Of a stretch of 64,000 nt of DNA, positions 8,718 to 19,058 are shown one piece after another (within the stretch, counting starts at the first letter, position 1; each line of letters starts with the position of its first letter). A model generated the notes under the pieces. It did not search any database. It worked only from the letters and a program-made list of their open reading frames with translations, and had not been told where the DNA came from. The translations under genes were made by a program, and so were the position numbers. The stretch lies in assembly GCA_002238685.1 (NCBI GenBank), contig MPMV01000015.1, positions 1 through 64,000 of the forward strand, in the 5' to 3' direction. The stretch comes from a bacterium EF100-94H03 bin56. GTDB lineage: Bacteria > Pseudomonadota > Alphaproteobacteria > SP197.

Positions 8718-11573
8718 ATGAACAAGAGCATCCGCGTGCGCGGTGCGCGGGAGCACAATCTCAAGGGTATCAACGTCGAGTTCCCTCGTGACCGTCTGAT
8801 TGTCATGACCGGACTGAGCGGGTCGGGCAAGTCGTCCCTTGCCTTCGATACCATCTATGCCGAAGGCCAGAGGCGCTATGTCGAGAGTCTGAGTGCCTAT
8901 GCGCGCCAGTTTCTCGAGATGATGGAAAAGCCCGACGTCGAGCACATAGACGGCCTGTCCCCGGCGATCTCGATCGAGCAGAAGACAACCTCGAAGAATC
9001 CGCGCTCGACGGTTGGCACCGTGACGGAGATTCACGACTACATGCGCCTCCTGTGGGCCAGGGTCGGCGTTCCGTGGTCGCCCGTCACCGGATTGCCGAT
9101 CGAAAGCCAGTCGGTCAGCCAGATGGTCGACCGGATCATGGGTATGGCCGATGGTGCGCGCCTCATGCTGCTGGCACCGGTGGTGCGGGGTCGCAAGGGC
9201 GAGTACCGCAAGGAACTCGGCGAGCTGCTGAGGTCGGGATTTCAGCGTGTGAGGATCGACGGTGCCGTCCACATGATCGAGGATGCCCCGCGTCTGGACA
9301 AGAAACGCAAGCACACCATCGAGGTCGTGGTCGATCGGGTCGTCAAGCGCGAAGGCCTGGAGGGACGGCTGGCGGACTCCATCGAGACGGTCCTTGGCCT
9401 TTCCGACGGGCTCCTCGTCGTCATCGATGTCGACAGCAACGAACAGATGACTCTCTCCTCTCGTTTCGCCTGTCCCGTGTCGGGCTTCACGATCGAGGAG
9501 ATTGAACCCCGGCTGTTTTCCTTCAACAACCCGTTCGGCGCCTGTCCGGAGTGCAGTGGCATCGGCACCCGTCTCGTCTTCGACGTCAATCTCGTTGTTC
9601 CCGATTCCCGGCGCAGCCTCGAGGGCGGCGCCATCGTTCCCTGGCAGCGCAGTTCCAGCCTCTACTACAAGCGGGCCATGCGTTCGGTGGCCCGGCATTT
9701 CGGTGCGTCCCTCCATACGCCCTGGAAGGACCTGCCGCAGGACATGCGCACCATGCTTCTCGAGGGGTCGGGCAACGAGAGGATCGGGTGGACGGAGGAA
9801 TTCGGCGAGGAGGATGATCTTTCCGAGTTCCGGGCACCGTTCAGGGGCGTGATCCCGGGCCTTGAGAGACGCCTCCGGGAGACGTCGAGCGAGCACGTGC
9901 GCGAGGAACTCGGTCGCTATCAGGCCATGACCACCTGCGAAGCCTGCAACGGTTACCGTCTCAAGCCTGAGGCCCTTGCCGTGCGCATCGCCGGCAAGCA
10001 TATCGCCGAGGTCTCGGAGTATTCGATCGGCGAAGCCCGGCGCTGGTTTGCCGGCGTAGCCAGGACGCTGACGGCCCAGCAGGCCGAAATCGCCCGGCGC
10101 ATACTTGCCGAAATCAACGATCGCCTGACCTTCCTCAGCCGGGTGGGTCTCGACTACCTGGCACTGTCGCGCCGCTCAGGAACGCTGTCCGGCGGCGAGG
10201 GCCAACGTATCAGGCTCGCCTCCCAGATCGGATCGGGCCTTACCGGGGTTCTCTACGTGCTGGATGAGCCGTCGATTGGCCTCCACCAGAGAGACAACCA
10301 GCGGCTTCTCGAGACCCTGACCGATCTTCGCAACCTGGGAAACACCGTGATCGTCGTCGAACACGACGAGGAAGCAATCCGTGCCGCCGACCACGTGATC
10401 GATCTCGGCCCTGGCGCCGGCGAACATGGCGGTCACATCGTCGCCGAGGGAACGCCGGCAGACGTCATGGCATCCGAGGCGAGTCTGACCGGTCAGTATC
10501 TCGTTGGCGCACGCCGGATCGACATCCCCGACGGCCGGCGCGGATCGGACCGGTTCCTGACCCTCGCCGGAGCGTCCGCCAACAACCTCAAGACGATCAC
10601 GACCCGCTTTCCCGTTGGCGCCCTCACCTGCGTGACCGGAGTGTCCGGCAGCGGCAAGTCGACCCTGGTGAACGAAACCCTCTATCCGGTCCTGCACAAC
10701 CACCTCGGATCGCATCACCAGGCGGCGGGTGCTCACACGGCACTTGAGGGCGCGGACATGTTCGACAAGGTGGTGGACATCGACCAGTCGCCGATCGGCC
10801 GGACTCCGCGATCCAATCCGGCCACCTACACCGGCGCCTTCACGCCCATCCGCGAGTGGTTTGCCGGATTGCCGGAATCGAAGGCGCGGGGCTACCAGCC
10901 CGGACGCTTCAGTTTCAATGTCGAGGGAGGGCGTTGCGAGGCTTGCCGCGGTGATGGCCTTCTGCGCATCGAAATGCACTTTCTCGCCGATGTCTACGTC
11001 CAGTGCGACACCTGCCGGGGCCGACGCTACAACCGGGAGACCCTCGAGATCAGGTTCCGAGGCAAATCGATCGCAGACGTGCTCGACATGACTGTCGAGG
11101 AAGGGCGCGATTTCTTTCAGGCCGTTCCGGCCATCCGCTCGAAGCTTGACATGCTGATGCGCGTCGGACTGGGCTACATCAGGGTCGGCCAGCCCGCGAC
11201 GACGCTCTCGGGCGGGGAGGCACAGCGGGTCAAGCTGGCCAAGGAACTCTCAAGGCGTGCCACCGGACGCACCCTCTACATTCTCGACGAACCGACCACG
11301 GGTCTTCACTTCGAGGACGTACGCAAGCTCCTCGAGGTCCTGCACACCCTGGTCGATACGGGAAACACCGTGGTCGTGATCGAGCACAATCTCGAAGTGA
11401 TCAAGACTGCCGACTGGATCATCGATCTCGGGCCCGAGGGCGGCGATGGCGGCGGTCACATTGTCGCCGAGGGAGAACCGGAGGCCGTTGCCGGGAGCCC
11501 GTCCAGTCACACGGGCCGCTATCTCGCCGGCATTCTCTCAGACGCAGGTACCGTCACGGCCGCCGCGGAGTAG
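8718..11573 (+). CDS. uvrA: Excinuclease ABC subunit A
   Basis: UvrA is the damage-recognition ATPase of nucleotide excision repair. The 951-residue protein has two ABC modules: Walker A GLSGSGKS at 32-39 and a second GVSGSGKS near 640, with signatures LSGGEGQR and LSGGEAQR and Walker B motifs [11 protein letters not shown] and [11 protein letters not shown]. The C-terminal zinc module CEAC-x19-CDTC is intact. The first zinc-finger region reads CPVSGF, lacking the usual cysteine pair; I recall this as common in alphaproteobacterial UvrA, so it is a lineage feature and not damage. ATG 8718 is preferred to the in-frame TTG at 8697. Confidence 0.98.
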   Translation: MNKSIRVRGAREHNLKGINVEFPRDRLIVMTGLSGSGKSSLAFDTIYAEGQRRYVESLSAYARQFLEMMEKPDVEHIDGLSPAISIEQKTTSKNPRSTVGTVTEIHDYMRLLWARVGVPWSPVTGLPIESQSVSQMVDRIMGMADGARLMLLAPVVRGRKGEYRKELGELLRSGFQRVRIDGAVHMIEDAPRLDKKRKHTIEVVVDRVVKREGLEGRLADSIETVLGLSDGLLVVIDVDSNEQMTLSSRFACPVSGFTIEEIEPRLFSFNNPFGACPECSGIGTRLVFDVNLVVPDSRRSLEGGAIVPWQRSSSLYYKRAMRSVARHFGASLHTPWKDLPQDMRTMLLEGSGNERIGWTEEFGEEDDLSEFRAPFRGVIPGLERRLRETSSEHVREELGRYQAMTTCEACNGYRLKPEALAVRIAGKHIAEVSEYSIGEARRWFAGVARTLTAQQAEIARRILAEINDRLTFLSRVGLDYLALSRRSGTLSGGEGQRIRLASQIGSGLTGVLYVLDEPSIGLHQRDNQRLLETLTDLRNLGNTVIVVEHDEEAIRAADHVIDLGPGAGEHGGHIVAEGTPADVMASEASLTGQYLVGARRIDIPDGRRGSDRFLTLAGASANNLKTITTRFPVGALTCVTGVSGSGKSTLVNETLYPVLHNHLGSHHQAAGAHTALEGADMFDKVVDIDQSPIGRTPRSNPATYTGAFTPIREWFAGLPESKARGYQPGRFSFNVEGGRCEACRGDGLLRIEMHFLADVYVQCDTCRGRRYNRETLEIRFRGKSIADVLDMTVEEGRDFFQAVPAIRSKLDMLMRVGLGYIRVGQPATTLSGGEAQRVKLAKELSRRATGRTLYILDEPTTGLHFEDVRKLLEVLHTLVDTGNTVVVIEHNLEVIKTADWIIDLGPEGGDGGGHIVAEGEPEAVAGSPSSHTGRYLAGILSDAGTVTAAAE

Positions 11574-11576
11574 TCA

Positions 11577-11609
11577 TCACCGCCGTTGCATGCCTCATGC
11601 AACAGGTGA
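11577..11609. terminator. Stem-loop between convergent uvrA and hydroxylase genes
   Basis: An 8-bp perfect stem (11585-11592 with 11596-11603) has a 3-base loop. After a small bulge it is extended by TCACC/GGTGA (11577-11581 with 11605-11609). It begins four bases after the uvrA stop and includes the stop codon of the convergent gene. No T-run follows on either strand, so the terminator role is inferred from position. Confidence 0.45.
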
Positions 11610-12617
11610 CCGGCCGGATGCGGTCGCAGCCGATCGTGTTGTCATTTGGCGGCGCAATCTCGCCCATGATTCCGGGGTGCCGTCGTGGTAGCTGCCGAAC
11701 CACTTGTCCATCGGCACCAGCTGGTTGCCATAGTTGCAGTTGTAATGGCGATGGTGAAGCGTGTGGAAGAAGCTGCCCGCATAGTGCACCGGCTTGCCGC
11801 GCACCAGGATGGAATCGAAGCCCGTATGGGAGGTCGCTGCCTGCAGGGTGTTGTACTGCCCGTGGAAGAGCACATGCACAGGGTGCGACAGCACCACCGC
11901 GTGAATGAAGACGCCGGAAAGGTAGATTATGTGCTCTATCGGGTGCATCGACAGGCCCGACCAGGGTCCGACAGTTACATTGCGGTGATGCAGGGCGTGG
12001 GCGATGCGGAAGAGCGGCTTCCAGTGAAGCAGCCGGTGGATGACGTAGAAGTGCACGGCCGACCAGAAGGGAATGATCAGGAACCAGGCGACGAAGAGGA
12101 CCGGATTCTCGTGCCAGACGAGGAAATGCGGGAACCAGCCGTTGGCATAGCCCCACATCATGATCACCTCGTAGGCCGTCCAGATGCCGACGCCGCTGGT
12201 GCACGACCAGAAGATGTTGTCACGGGTCTGGTTTCCGGTGAAGAAACGCGCATCGTTGCGGGCAAGGTCGCGGGAGTCGAACTTTCGGCGGTCTCCCTGG
12301 GCGCGGAATGTATGGAAAAAGAGATGCAGTCCCCCGGCGATCAGGATCATGAGACCGAGATTGCGCAGGTACATCCAGGCAATCCAGCCAGCTTCAAGCT
12401 CCCGGCAACGCTCCAGGGCCGGCTGCGTGAACTCCCAGACCACGATCGCGAGAATCGCGAAAGGTACGACCTGCGACCACATGAAGGCCAGAGACACCAG
12501 ATACCGCAGGGCCTTGAGTGGCCGCCAGGGCCAGTCGAACACCGGTACGGTGGGCATGGGGATGTCGGGATGCCAGGCCCAGTCCCGATTGCGCCTGCCT
12601 GGGGTGGAAACGGCCAT
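11595..12617 (-). CDS. Sterol desaturase / fatty acid hydroxylase family membrane protein
   Basis: This is a 340-residue integral membrane di-iron oxygenase of the fatty acid hydroxylase superfamily. Eight-histidine-type clusters are visible in the second half: HRLLH (HxxxH), HALHH (HxxHH) and HTLHHRH near the C-terminus, with an additional MHPIEH. Hydrophobic stretches near residues 30-60, 75-105 and 150-180 fit membrane spans. ATG 12617 follows GGGAG at a workable spacing; a GTG- or ATG-started extension of 20 residues upstream is less likely. Such proteins hydroxylate or desaturate lipids, carotenoids or sterols; the substrate is unknown. It is convergent with uvrA and 153 bases downstream of dcd. 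Confidence 0.88.
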   Translation of the reverse strand: MAVSTPGRRNRDWAWHPDIPMPTVPVFDWPWRPLKALRYLVSLAFMWSQVVPFAILAIVVWEFTQPALERCRELEAGWIAWMYLRNLGLMILIAGGLHLFFHTFRAQGDRRKFDSRDLARNDARFFTGNQTRDNIFWSCTSGVGIWTAYEVIMMWGYANGWFPHFLVWHENPVLFVAWFLIIPFWSAVHFYVIHRLLHWKPLFRIAHALHHRNVTVGPWSGLSMHPIEHIIYLSGVFIHAVVLSHPVHVLFHGQYNTLQAATSHTGFDSILVRGKPVHYAGSFFHTLHHRHYNCNYGNQLVPMDKWFGSYHDGTPESWARLRRQMTTRSAATASGRSPVA

Positions 12618-12770
12618 GACCTGATCTCCCTGCCGTCCGGAACCACAGGCAAACGCTAACCACATTCGCCAACGCATGACAACCGGTTTGCTCAGTCAGG
12701 CGGGGGTATGGATCTTGATGCGGAACCGCTCGGTCCGGCGAGAAAGCCATGACAGCACGCCGATCGATGT

Positions 12771-13961
12771 TCACCCGGCGTGGAAGTGTTTCGAAAGCGC
12801 GAGCGACTGGCCCTGGTAGTGGCTTCCGAGGTCGGCGCCGTAGAGGACCGACGGACGTTCCGTGAGACGTTCAAAGGCAAGACGTCCCATGATCTGGCCG
12901 TGCTCGAGGAGGAAGGGGACCTCGTGACTGCGGACCTCGAGGACGGCCTGTGCCCCCGCACCGTCGTCCGCGCTCCAGCCAAAGCCGGGGTCGAAAAAAC
13001 CCGCATAATGCACCCGGAACTCTCCCACGAGGGTGTCATAGGCCGCCATCTCTGCAGCGTGATCGGGCGGGACCCTCACCCGTTCGCGGGTGGCGAGGAT
13101 GTGAAACTCGTCGGGATTGAGGATCAGGTTGGCCGCGGCATGAATGGGTTCCCAGAAGAGTGAAGCCTCGAGTCCTCCCCTGCAGTCGACATCGACAACC
13201 CCGGTGTTGCGCCGGGCGCGATATCCAACGAGAGAACCCGGTCCCGCACCCTCGAGATCCAGGGTCAGGGCCACCGTGTTGCCGCGTATTGATGCATCGA
13301 CGGTATCAACGAGACGGTGTTCGTTGTGAAGCTGACGCAGCTTTTCCTCGCCAAGCGGCGGGGTGCCACGCCGGAACCGAAGCTGTGCAAGACGGGACCC
13401 GCGGCGCACCAGAACCGAGAAGGTGCGCGGCGAGACCTCTGCATAGAGGCGACCCCTGTAGCCCCGCGCTACCCTGTCGAACTCCGTCGCGTAGTCCGTG
13501 ATGACCCGCGTGAAGACATCGAGCCGGCCAACCGAACTCTTCGGATTGACAAATCCTGCGAGTTCGTCCTGCGGTTTCAGACGCAGGCACTCCTGCAACG
13601 GAATGATGTAGACGCAGCCGCGTTCGAGAACCGCGCCTCCGGCGAGATCGATCTCGTGCATGATGCCCGCGGTTTCCGCAAGCTTGCCCTCGACGGACGA
13701 ACGCGGCCCCGGCAAGAAGGATGAGCGCACACGCCACGCCACGTCTCCCAGCCTGAGGTCCAGGCTCGCCGGCTGCAGCTGACCTTCCGCCGGCGGATCG
13801 TCAGGAACGATTGTCGATCCGATCAGGGATTCGAGACGCTGATAGGGCAATACTCCGGTGGTGAATTGCGCACCGTCGCCGACTTCGCCTGTGGCATCCG
13901 GAAGCACATGGGGTAGCATCGGAGCGGAGACCCTGTCCCGCCCACCAATGAGATCGGTCAT
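12771..13961 (-). CDS. dcd: dCTP deaminase, long alphaproteobacterial type
   Basis: This enzyme converts dCTP to dUTP for thymidylate synthesis. At 396 residues it is the long form seen in alphaproteobacteria, made of two dUTPase-like halves, about twice the E. coli Dcd. [11 protein letters not shown] near residue 70 and [14 protein letters not shown] near 155 mark the first half; the second half repeats the pattern weakly ([19 protein letters not shown]). ATG 13961 is preceded by AGGAA; an in-frame TTG 27 bases upstream is not needed. It is divergent from trmFO with 72 bases between. Confidence 0.93.
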   Translation of the reverse strand: MTDLIGGRDRVSAPMLPHVLPDATGEVGDGAQFTTGVLPYQRLESLIGSTIVPDDPPAEGQLQPASLDLRLGDVAWRVRSSFLPGPRSSVEGKLAETAGIMHEIDLAGGAVLERGCVYIIPLQECLRLKPQDELAGFVNPKSSVGRLDVFTRVITDYATEFDRVARGYRGRLYAEVSPRTFSVLVRRGSRLAQLRFRRGTPPLGEEKLRQLHNEHRLVDTVDASIRGNTVALTLDLEGAGPGSLVGYRARRNTGVVDVDCRGGLEASLFWEPIHAAANLILNPDEFHILATRERVRVPPDHAAEMAAYDTLVGEFRVHYAGFFDPGFGWSADDGAGAQAVLEVRSHEVPFLLEHGQIMGRLAFERLTERPSVLYGADLGSHYQGQSLALSKHFHAG

Positions 13962-14033
13962 GGAGTTCCTGAACGTCGTGCCCGACAAGTCTATTCCCCC
14001 TCACCTCGCAGTTCATCCACAGGAGGCGGCGCC

Positions 14034-15407
14034 GTGACCAAACCGATTCATGTCATTGGCGGTGGCCTGGCGGGGTGCGAGGCTGCCTGGCAGATCGCGC
14101 GCGGGGGCGGGAAGGCCGTGCTCCACGAGATGCGCCCGCACCGCACCAGCGATGCTCACAGGACCGACACCCTTGCCGAACTGGTATGTTCCAACTCTTT
14201 CCGTTCGGATGATGCCGCCACGAATGCCGTGGGCCTGCTCCACGAGGAACTGCGACGCGCTGGTTCCGTCATCATGGCCGCTGCCGATCGCCACCAGGTG
14301 CCGGCCGGAAGTGCCCTGGCTGTCGATCGCCACGGATTTTCCCGCGACGTGGAAGCGGCCATCACTGCCGAGCCGTCGATCGAGGTGCGCCGCGAGGAGG
14401 TGCCGTCCCTGCCAGGCCCGGATGAAGGCCTGGTGATTGTCGCCACAGGTCCTCTCACGGCGCCCGACCTTGCCGCCGATATCCTGCGGGCGACGGGCCG
14501 GGAAGCCCTCGCCTTCTTCGATGCCATCGCTCCGGTGGTCCACCGCGACAGCATCGACTTCGACATCGCGTGGTTCCAGTCCCGCTACGACAGGTCCGGA
14601 CCGGCGGGAGATACCGCAGCCTACATCAACTGTCCGCTGTCCCTTGAGGAGTACGATGCCTTTGTCGACAGGGTGCGTGCGGCAGAGACGACACCCTTTC
14701 GCGACTGGGAAAGGGGGACACCGTGGTTCGAGGGGTGCCTGCCCATCGAGGTCCTGGCCCAACGCGGCCGCAACACCCTGCGCTTCGGGCCGATGAAACC
14801 CGTCGGACTGACCAATCCCGCCACCGGGCAGAGGCCTTTCGCCGTTGTGCAGCTGCGCCAGGACAATGCTCTTGGAACTCTCTTCAACATGGTCGGATTC
14901 CAGACCAAGATGCGCCACGGCGACCAGGTCGGGGTGTTCCGCGCCATACCCGGGCTCAACGATGCCCGTTTTGCGCGCCTGGGCGGTGTCCACCGGAACA
15001 CCTTCATCAACAGCCCGCACCTGCTCGACGGCGCCCTGAGACTGCGCCAGCGGCCGCACCTGAGATTTGCCGGACAGATCACCGGAGTCGAGGGCTATGT
15101 CGAGAGCACCGCGATCGGTCTTCTCGCCGGACGCTTCGCGCTGCTGGAAAGCCGCTCGGATGTCATCGTTCCACCCCCCGCGACGACAGCCCTCGGCGCC
15201 CTTCTCAACCATGTCACCACCGGGGCGGACGCTCGCACGTTCCAGCCGATGAACTGCAATTTCGGCCTCTTCCCTTCCCCCGGGCCCGACCTCAGGAAAA
15301 CCGCGCGGCGATCCGCGATCGTCACTGCGGCGCGAGTCGACCTGGATCCATGGCTGTCTGCTGGTCCCGGCGCCGGGTGTAGACATCAAGCGGGCGATGC
15401 CATATGA
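14034..15407 (+). CDS. trmFO: Methylenetetrahydrofolate-tRNA-(uracil-5-)-methyltransferase
   Basis: TrmFO makes ribothymidine-54 in the T loop of tRNA, using methylene-tetrahydrofolate as carbon donor and FAD/NADH as reductant. The 457-residue protein opens with the FAD motif [15 protein letters not shown] and has [16 protein letters not shown] with the conserved Cys, and a C-terminal block ending near [10 protein letters not shown]. Translation starts at GTG 14034 behind a strong AGGAGG. TrmFO replaces TrmA in Firmicutes and many Alphaproteobacteria, which supports the taxonomic placement. A weak 6-bp inverted repeat (15421-15446) follows the gene. Confidence 0.97.
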   Translation: MTKPIHVIGGGLAGCEAAWQIARGGGKAVLHEMRPHRTSDAHRTDTLAELVCSNSFRSDDAATNAVGLLHEELRRAGSVIMAAADRHQVPAGSALAVDRHGFSRDVEAAITAEPSIEVRREEVPSLPGPDEGLVIVATGPLTAPDLAADILRATGREALAFFDAIAPVVHRDSIDFDIAWFQSRYDRSGPAGDTAAYINCPLSLEEYDAFVDRVRAAETTPFRDWERGTPWFEGCLPIEVLAQRGRNTLRFGPMKPVGLTNPATGQRPFAVVQLRQDNALGTLFNMVGFQTKMRHGDQVGVFRAIPGLNDARFARLGGVHRNTFINSPHLLDGALRLRQRPHLRFAGQITGVEGYVESTAIGLLAGRFALLESRSDVIVPPPATTALGALLNHVTTGADARTFQPMNCNFGLFPSPGPDLRKTARRSAIVTAARVDLDPWLSAGPGAGCRHQAGDAI

Positions 15408-15483
15408 ATTTCACGCAACATGGCGGCCAATCTTGGTTGACCGCCACATGGTGTCGGGACCTAACGGAGATTGGGGAAAGCTC

Positions 15484-15573
15484 ATGGCCAGGATACTCGA
15501 ATCACTCTCGTCCACAGTCATCGCCGGATGTGTGCTGACGGTTGTCGTCGCCATCATCCTTGTCTCGATCTGA
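15484..15573 (+). CDS. 29-residue single-span membrane peptide
   Basis: ATG 15484 is preceded by GGGGAAAG four bases upstream and by a GGAG further out, and leads to a 29-residue frame ending at TGA 15573. The peptide has a short polar start (MARILESLSS) followed by one hydrophobic span of about 17 residues rich in Val and Ile (from VIAG to the end). It lies 25 bases upstream of the PuuD-like membrane protein and would be cotranslated with it. I recognise no family. It could be a small accessory subunit of its neighbour or a chance frame with a good ribosome site; conservation is the test. Confidence 0.5.
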   Translation: MARILESLSSTVIAGCVLTVVVAIILVSI

Positions 15574-15598
15574 TTGCGTCGCGAGGGAGGACAATCTC

Positions 15599-16105
15599 AT
15601 GGAAGGACTCGACTTTGTTTCGTTCCTGTTCCGCTGGCTCCACGTGCTTTCGGGCGTGATGTGGATTGGTCTGCTGTGGTACTTCAACTTCGTGCAGATC
15701 CCCAGCATGCCGAAGATCCCTGATGACCAGAAACCCGCGGTCGGCAAGGTCATTGCTCCGACAGCACTGTTCTGGTTCCGCTGGGGCGCCATGGCAACGA
15801 TCGTGACCGGTCTCATCCTGGCAATGCTCAACGGCTACTTCATCGAGGCGGTCGCCATCGGCTTCACCGACGACGGCGTCAGCACCGCCATCGGAATCGG
15901 CATGTGGCTGGGCGCCATCATGTGGTTCAACGTCTGGTTCGTCATCTGGCCGGCTCAGAAGCGGGCGCTGGGCATTGTCGATGCCGACGCCGACGCCAAG
16001 AAAGCCTCGGCGCGCACTGCCATGCTGTTTTCGCGTACCAACACGATGCTGTCGCTCCCCATGCTGTTCTGCATGGTTTCCGCACAGAACCCCTGGTACT
16101 TCTGA
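15599..16105 (+). CDS. PuuD-like (urate hydroxylase N-terminal domain) membrane protein
   Basis: The 168-residue protein has four hydrophobic spans (about 7-30, 58-80, 97-118 and 145-162) and the N-terminal sequence FRWLHVLSGVMWIGLLWY, matching the membrane domain found at the N-terminus of urate hydroxylase PuuD. The cytochrome c domain of full-length PuuD is absent, so urate oxidation cannot be claimed. The conserved His in WLHVLSG may bind haem. GAGGGAGG precedes ATG 15599. A perfect hairpin follows the stop codon. Domain assignment is reasonable; function is unknown. Confidence 0.78.
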   Translation: MEGLDFVSFLFRWLHVLSGVMWIGLLWYFNFVQIPSMPKIPDDQKPAVGKVIAPTALFWFRWGAMATIVTGLILAMLNGYFIEAVAIGFTDDGVSTAIGIGMWLGAIMWFNVWFVIWPAQKRALGIVDADADAKKASARTAMLFSRTNTMLSLPMLFCMVSAQNPWYF

Positions 16106-16113
16106 CAATCGCC

Positions 16114-16149
16114 CGTCCCGGGGAAACGCCCTGCCGTTTCCCCGGGACG
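16114..16149. terminator. Perfect 15-bp hairpin between convergent genes
   Basis: Bases 16114-16128 and 16135-16149 are perfectly complementary (15 bp, GC-rich with an AAA/TTT step) around the 6-base loop CCCTGC. It starts nine bases after the PuuD-like stop and ends six bases before the last codon of the Mth938 gene, which comes from the other side. Neither strand shows a T-run, so it is either a bidirectional factor-independent stop of the weak-tail type or a 3'-end stabiliser. The palindrome itself is certain. Confidence 0.7.
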
Positions 16150-16154
16150 TGATC

Positions 16155-16526
16155 TCAGACGGCCACGAGGGCAGCTGCGACGAGGCGATCCTCGGCCATC
16201 AGAATATTGTAGGTGCGGCAGGCCGCACCTGTTGTCATCGCATCAACGACAATACCGTGCGGGCGCAGAAAATCGCGCACATCCCGGGCCGGCACCTCGG
16301 ATGCATCCCCACAGCCAAGCAGAAGAATGTCGACCCGAAGAGACCGGGCCACGACCTCAGCCAGGGCTTCCGGCGTCACGTCCGGCATCCCGGCCACCGG
16401 CCAGTCCAACACTGCATCTGGAAAGACAATCAGGGAGCCCTCGCGGCGCCGGTCGCCGATGCGAAATCCGCCATTGCCATAGCCGGTGATGACATTGCGG
16501 GTGGCGGTAGGCACGCCCTTCACCAC
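16155..16526 (-). CDS. Mth938-like (DUF498) domain protein
   Basis: This small soluble protein of about 123 residues belongs to the Mth938/DUF498 family, whose eukaryotic members assist complex I assembly. Matching blocks are ITGYGNGGFRI near the start, REGSLIVFPD, DILLLGCGD, and MTTGAACRTYNILMAEDR near the C-terminus. It follows secF, its usual place in Alphaproteobacteria. No ATG is available in frame. GTG 16526 gives the family-typical length, 19 bases after the secF stop; GTG 16523 or GTG 16586 inside secF are alternatives. No ribosome binding site settles the start. Confidence 0.82.
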   Translation of the reverse strand: MVKGVPTATRNVITGYGNGGFRIGDRRREGSLIVFPDAVLDWPVAGMPDVTPEALAEVVARSLRVDILLLGCGDASEVPARDVRDFLRPHGIVVDAMTTGAACRTYNILMAEDRLVAAALVAV

Positions 16527-16545
16527 TGCGTCGAACGACGGGACA

Positions 16546-17481
16546 TCAGGGGGTATCCGGGAGGCCTTCCCTTTCGTCGCTGACACGGACGGGCCTGAGA
16601 TAGAGCAGGACCGGAGCAGCGACAAACAGGGACGAATAGGTGCCGATCAGGACCCCCCAGATCATGGCCAATACAAAGGGGGCGATCACCGCGCCGCCAA
16701 ACAGCCACAGGGCAAAGAGCGCCAGCATCGTGGTAACGCTGGTCATGACCGTGCGCGACAAGGTGTCGTTGAGCGAGCGGTCGATGACGCCGCGCACCGG
16801 TTGCTGCTTGTACTTGCGAAGATTCTCGCGGATTCGGTCATAGACGACGACCGTGTCGTTCATCGAATAACCGACGATGGTGAGGAGTGCAGCAACGACC
16901 GGCAGATCGAATTCGATGCGGGTCAGGCTAAACACCCCGATGGTGAGACCGACATCGTGAGCCAGGGCGAGCACGGCGCCGACACCGAACTGCCACTCGA
17001 AGCGAAACCAGATGTAGATCATCATGAGAACAAGGGCGACCAGAACCGCCTGCGCGCCCTTTTCGATGAGTTCGCCTGATACCTGCGGGCCCACGAACTC
17101 CACGCGCCGGTACTCGATGTCCGGATACATGCCGTTGAGTGTCGCCTGAATCCTGTCGATGGCTGCCTGCTGAACGGATTCATCGCCCGCCAGCAAGGGC
17201 AGGCGAATCAGCACGTCACTGGCCGAGCCGAACTCCTGCAGCGCGATACTGCCGACATCGAGCGCATTGAGCTCACTTCTCACGGCCGCGAGATCGGCAG
17301 CCTGTGGCGTGCGGATTTCGATCAGCGTGCCGCCCTTGAAGTCGATGCCGAAGTTCAGCCCGGAAAGCAGCAGCAAGGCAATCGAACCGATGAAGAGAAC
17401 CACGGACACGCCCACCGCGATCCGGTGAAAGTCCATGAACGGCAGATGCAGACCGGTCGGGACAAGACGAAGTCGCTTCAT
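16546..17481 (-). CDS. secF: Protein translocase subunit SecF
   Basis: SecF pairs with SecD as an RND-type, proton-driven accessory of the Sec translocon that pulls exported chains out on the periplasmic side. The 311-residue protein has a first membrane span near 18-40, the GIDFKGGTLIEIRTP motif, a periplasmic loop to about 130, then five spans. GYSMNDTVVVYDRIREN carries the conserved Asp-Arg pair in the fourth span region. ATG 17481 lies three bases after the secD stop. Confidence 0.97.
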   Translation of the reverse strand: MKRLRLVPTGLHLPFMDFHRIAVGVSVVLFIGSIALLLLSGLNFGIDFKGGTLIEIRTPQAADLAAVRSELNALDVGSIALQEFGSASDVLIRLPLLAGDESVQQAAIDRIQATLNGMYPDIEYRRVEFVGPQVSGELIEKGAQAVLVALVLMMIYIWFRFEWQFGVGAVLALAHDVGLTIGVFSLTRIEFDLPVVAALLTIVGYSMNDTVVVYDRIRENLRKYKQQPVRGVIDRSLNDTLSRTVMTSVTTMLALFALWLFGGAVIAPFVLAMIWGVLIGTYSSLFVAAPVLLYLRPVRVSDEREGLPDTP

Positions 17482-17484
17482 CGG

Positions 17485-19047
17485 TCAGATCCCCAGGGTC
17501 TTTGGCCGGTACCGGGCAAGCCAAACGTGAGTCAGAAGGCGTGTCAGCAACATCGCCGTGAACATCGACGTGAGAATGCCGATCGCAAGCGTGGCGCCAA
17601 ATCCCCTGACCGGCCCGGATCCCAGAAAGAACAGCAGAAATGCTGCCACGGCCGTGGTGATGTTGGCATCGAGAATGGTCGTCATGGCTCTCCTGAAACC
17701 GGTTTCGACGGCATTGAGAATGGTGCGTCCATGACGCTGTTCCTCGCGGATGCGCTCGAAGATCAGCACGTTGGCATCTACCGCCATACCGACCGTGAGG
17801 ACGATGCCGGCGATTCCAGGAAGGGTGAGGGTCGCCTGCAACAGTGACAGCAGGCCCATGAGGAGAATGAGATTGGTGATGAGCGCGACGTTGGCGAAGG
17901 CGCCCAGGGTTCCGTAGCAGGCGATCATGAAAACGATGACCGCAGCAAAGCTGACGATCGCCGCAATCTTGCCGGCTTCGATCGAGTCCGCTCCCAGTGT
18001 GGGACCAACGGTGCGCTCCTCGACGACCGCAAGAGGAACAGGCAGTGCTCCGGCCCGCAACAACAACGCCAGTTCCTGTGTCTCGAACACCGTGAAAGAA
18101 CCGGTGATGATGCCGCTTCCCTGGCAGATCGGCCCATTGATGCGCGGGGCACTGATGACGACCCCGTCGAGAACAATGGCGAGAAGACGTCCGACATTCT
18201 CCGTCGTCACATCGCAAAACCGTGCGGCACCCACGCCGTCGAAGCTGAAGGCGACAACCGGGCGACCCTGATCGAAACTCGCCGCGGCACTCTCCAGACT
18301 CTCCCCTGCCACGAGAATCTCCGCCCGCAAGACGTGGCTCTGCCCTGGCTGTTCACGTCCCGGCATGAGAACCGAGCCAACCGGGAGTTGCCCGGCCTCG
18401 GCAGCGGCAACGGAGGTATCCTGGTCAACGAGATGGAAGGTCAGCTTGGCGGTCTGACCGAGACGCGAGCGCAACACGCGCGTGTCGTCGACACCCGGCA
18501 CCTGGACAAGGATGCGGTCCCGCCCCTGGCGTGTGATGACCGGTTCCAGAACGCCTTCGGGATCAATGCGTCCGCGCAGCACCTCCAGCGTGCGCTCGAT
18601 GGCATCGCCGAGCCCCGCCTCAAGGCCTACCTCGGTGAACGCGGCAATGATCGTACCGGTCTCATCGACGGTGATCGTGAAATCGTCGGCCAGTCCATCG
18701 AGTTCCCTGGCAGCAGCCGCAGCATCGTCGGCATTGCGCAGGGTGAACTGCCTGTGACTGTCATCACCACCGGTGACCCTGACACCAATGCGTTCACCGC
18801 GCAGGGTTCGCCGCACGTTGCCCTCGAGCCACGCGAGGCGCCCGTCCCGCCAGGCTGCCTCGTCAATCTGCAACAGGAGATGCGCCCCGCCGGAAAGGTC
18901 GAGACCGAGACTTACCTGCTTGTGCGGCAACCAGGTCGGCAGTTCGTGTGCCAGGTCACGCGAGAGCAGGTTCGGTGCAGCAAAGGCCAGACCCAGAACA
19001 CTGACAAGAACGACGATCCAGATCTTCCAGGTCGGAAAGTAACGCAT
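17485..19047 (-). CDS. secD: Protein translocase subunit SecD
   Basis: SecD is the larger RND-type partner of SecF. The 520-residue protein has an N-terminal span (about 8-30), the LGLDLSGGAHLLL motif, and a long periplasmic region including the head domain to about 340. Six spans follow, with the motif TVGMAVDANVLIFERIREE near residue 430. The length is short compared with E. coli SecD (615), typical of Alphaproteobacteria. It sits between yajC (11 bases upstream) and secF (3 bases downstream) in one operon. Confidence 0.97.
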   Translation of the reverse strand: MRYFPTWKIWIVVLVSVLGLAFAAPNLLSRDLAHELPTWLPHKQVSLGLDLSGGAHLLLQIDEAAWRDGRLAWLEGNVRRTLRGERIGVRVTGGDDSHRQFTLRNADDAAAAARELDGLADDFTITVDETGTIIAAFTEVGLEAGLGDAIERTLEVLRGRIDPEGVLEPVITRQGRDRILVQVPGVDDTRVLRSRLGQTAKLTFHLVDQDTSVAAAEAGQLPVGSVLMPGREQPGQSHVLRAEILVAGESLESAAASFDQGRPVVAFSFDGVGAARFCDVTTENVGRLLAIVLDGVVISAPRINGPICQGSGIITGSFTVFETQELALLLRAGALPVPLAVVEERTVGPTLGADSIEAGKIAAIVSFAAVIVFMIACYGTLGAFANVALITNLILLMGLLSLLQATLTLPGIAGIVLTVGMAVDANVLIFERIREEQRHGRTILNAVETGFRRAMTTILDANITTAVAAFLLFFLGSGPVRGFGATLAIGILTSMFTAMLLTRLLTHVWLARYRPKTLGI

Positions 19048-19058
19048 GGCCGGTTATG

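Noticed and set aside
8688..10001. 437-codon frame antisense to uvrA
   Set aside because: Shadow of UvrA; no recognisable domain.
15421..15446. 6-bp inverted repeat after trmFO as a terminator
   Set aside because: Stem too short with a 14-base loop and no T-run.
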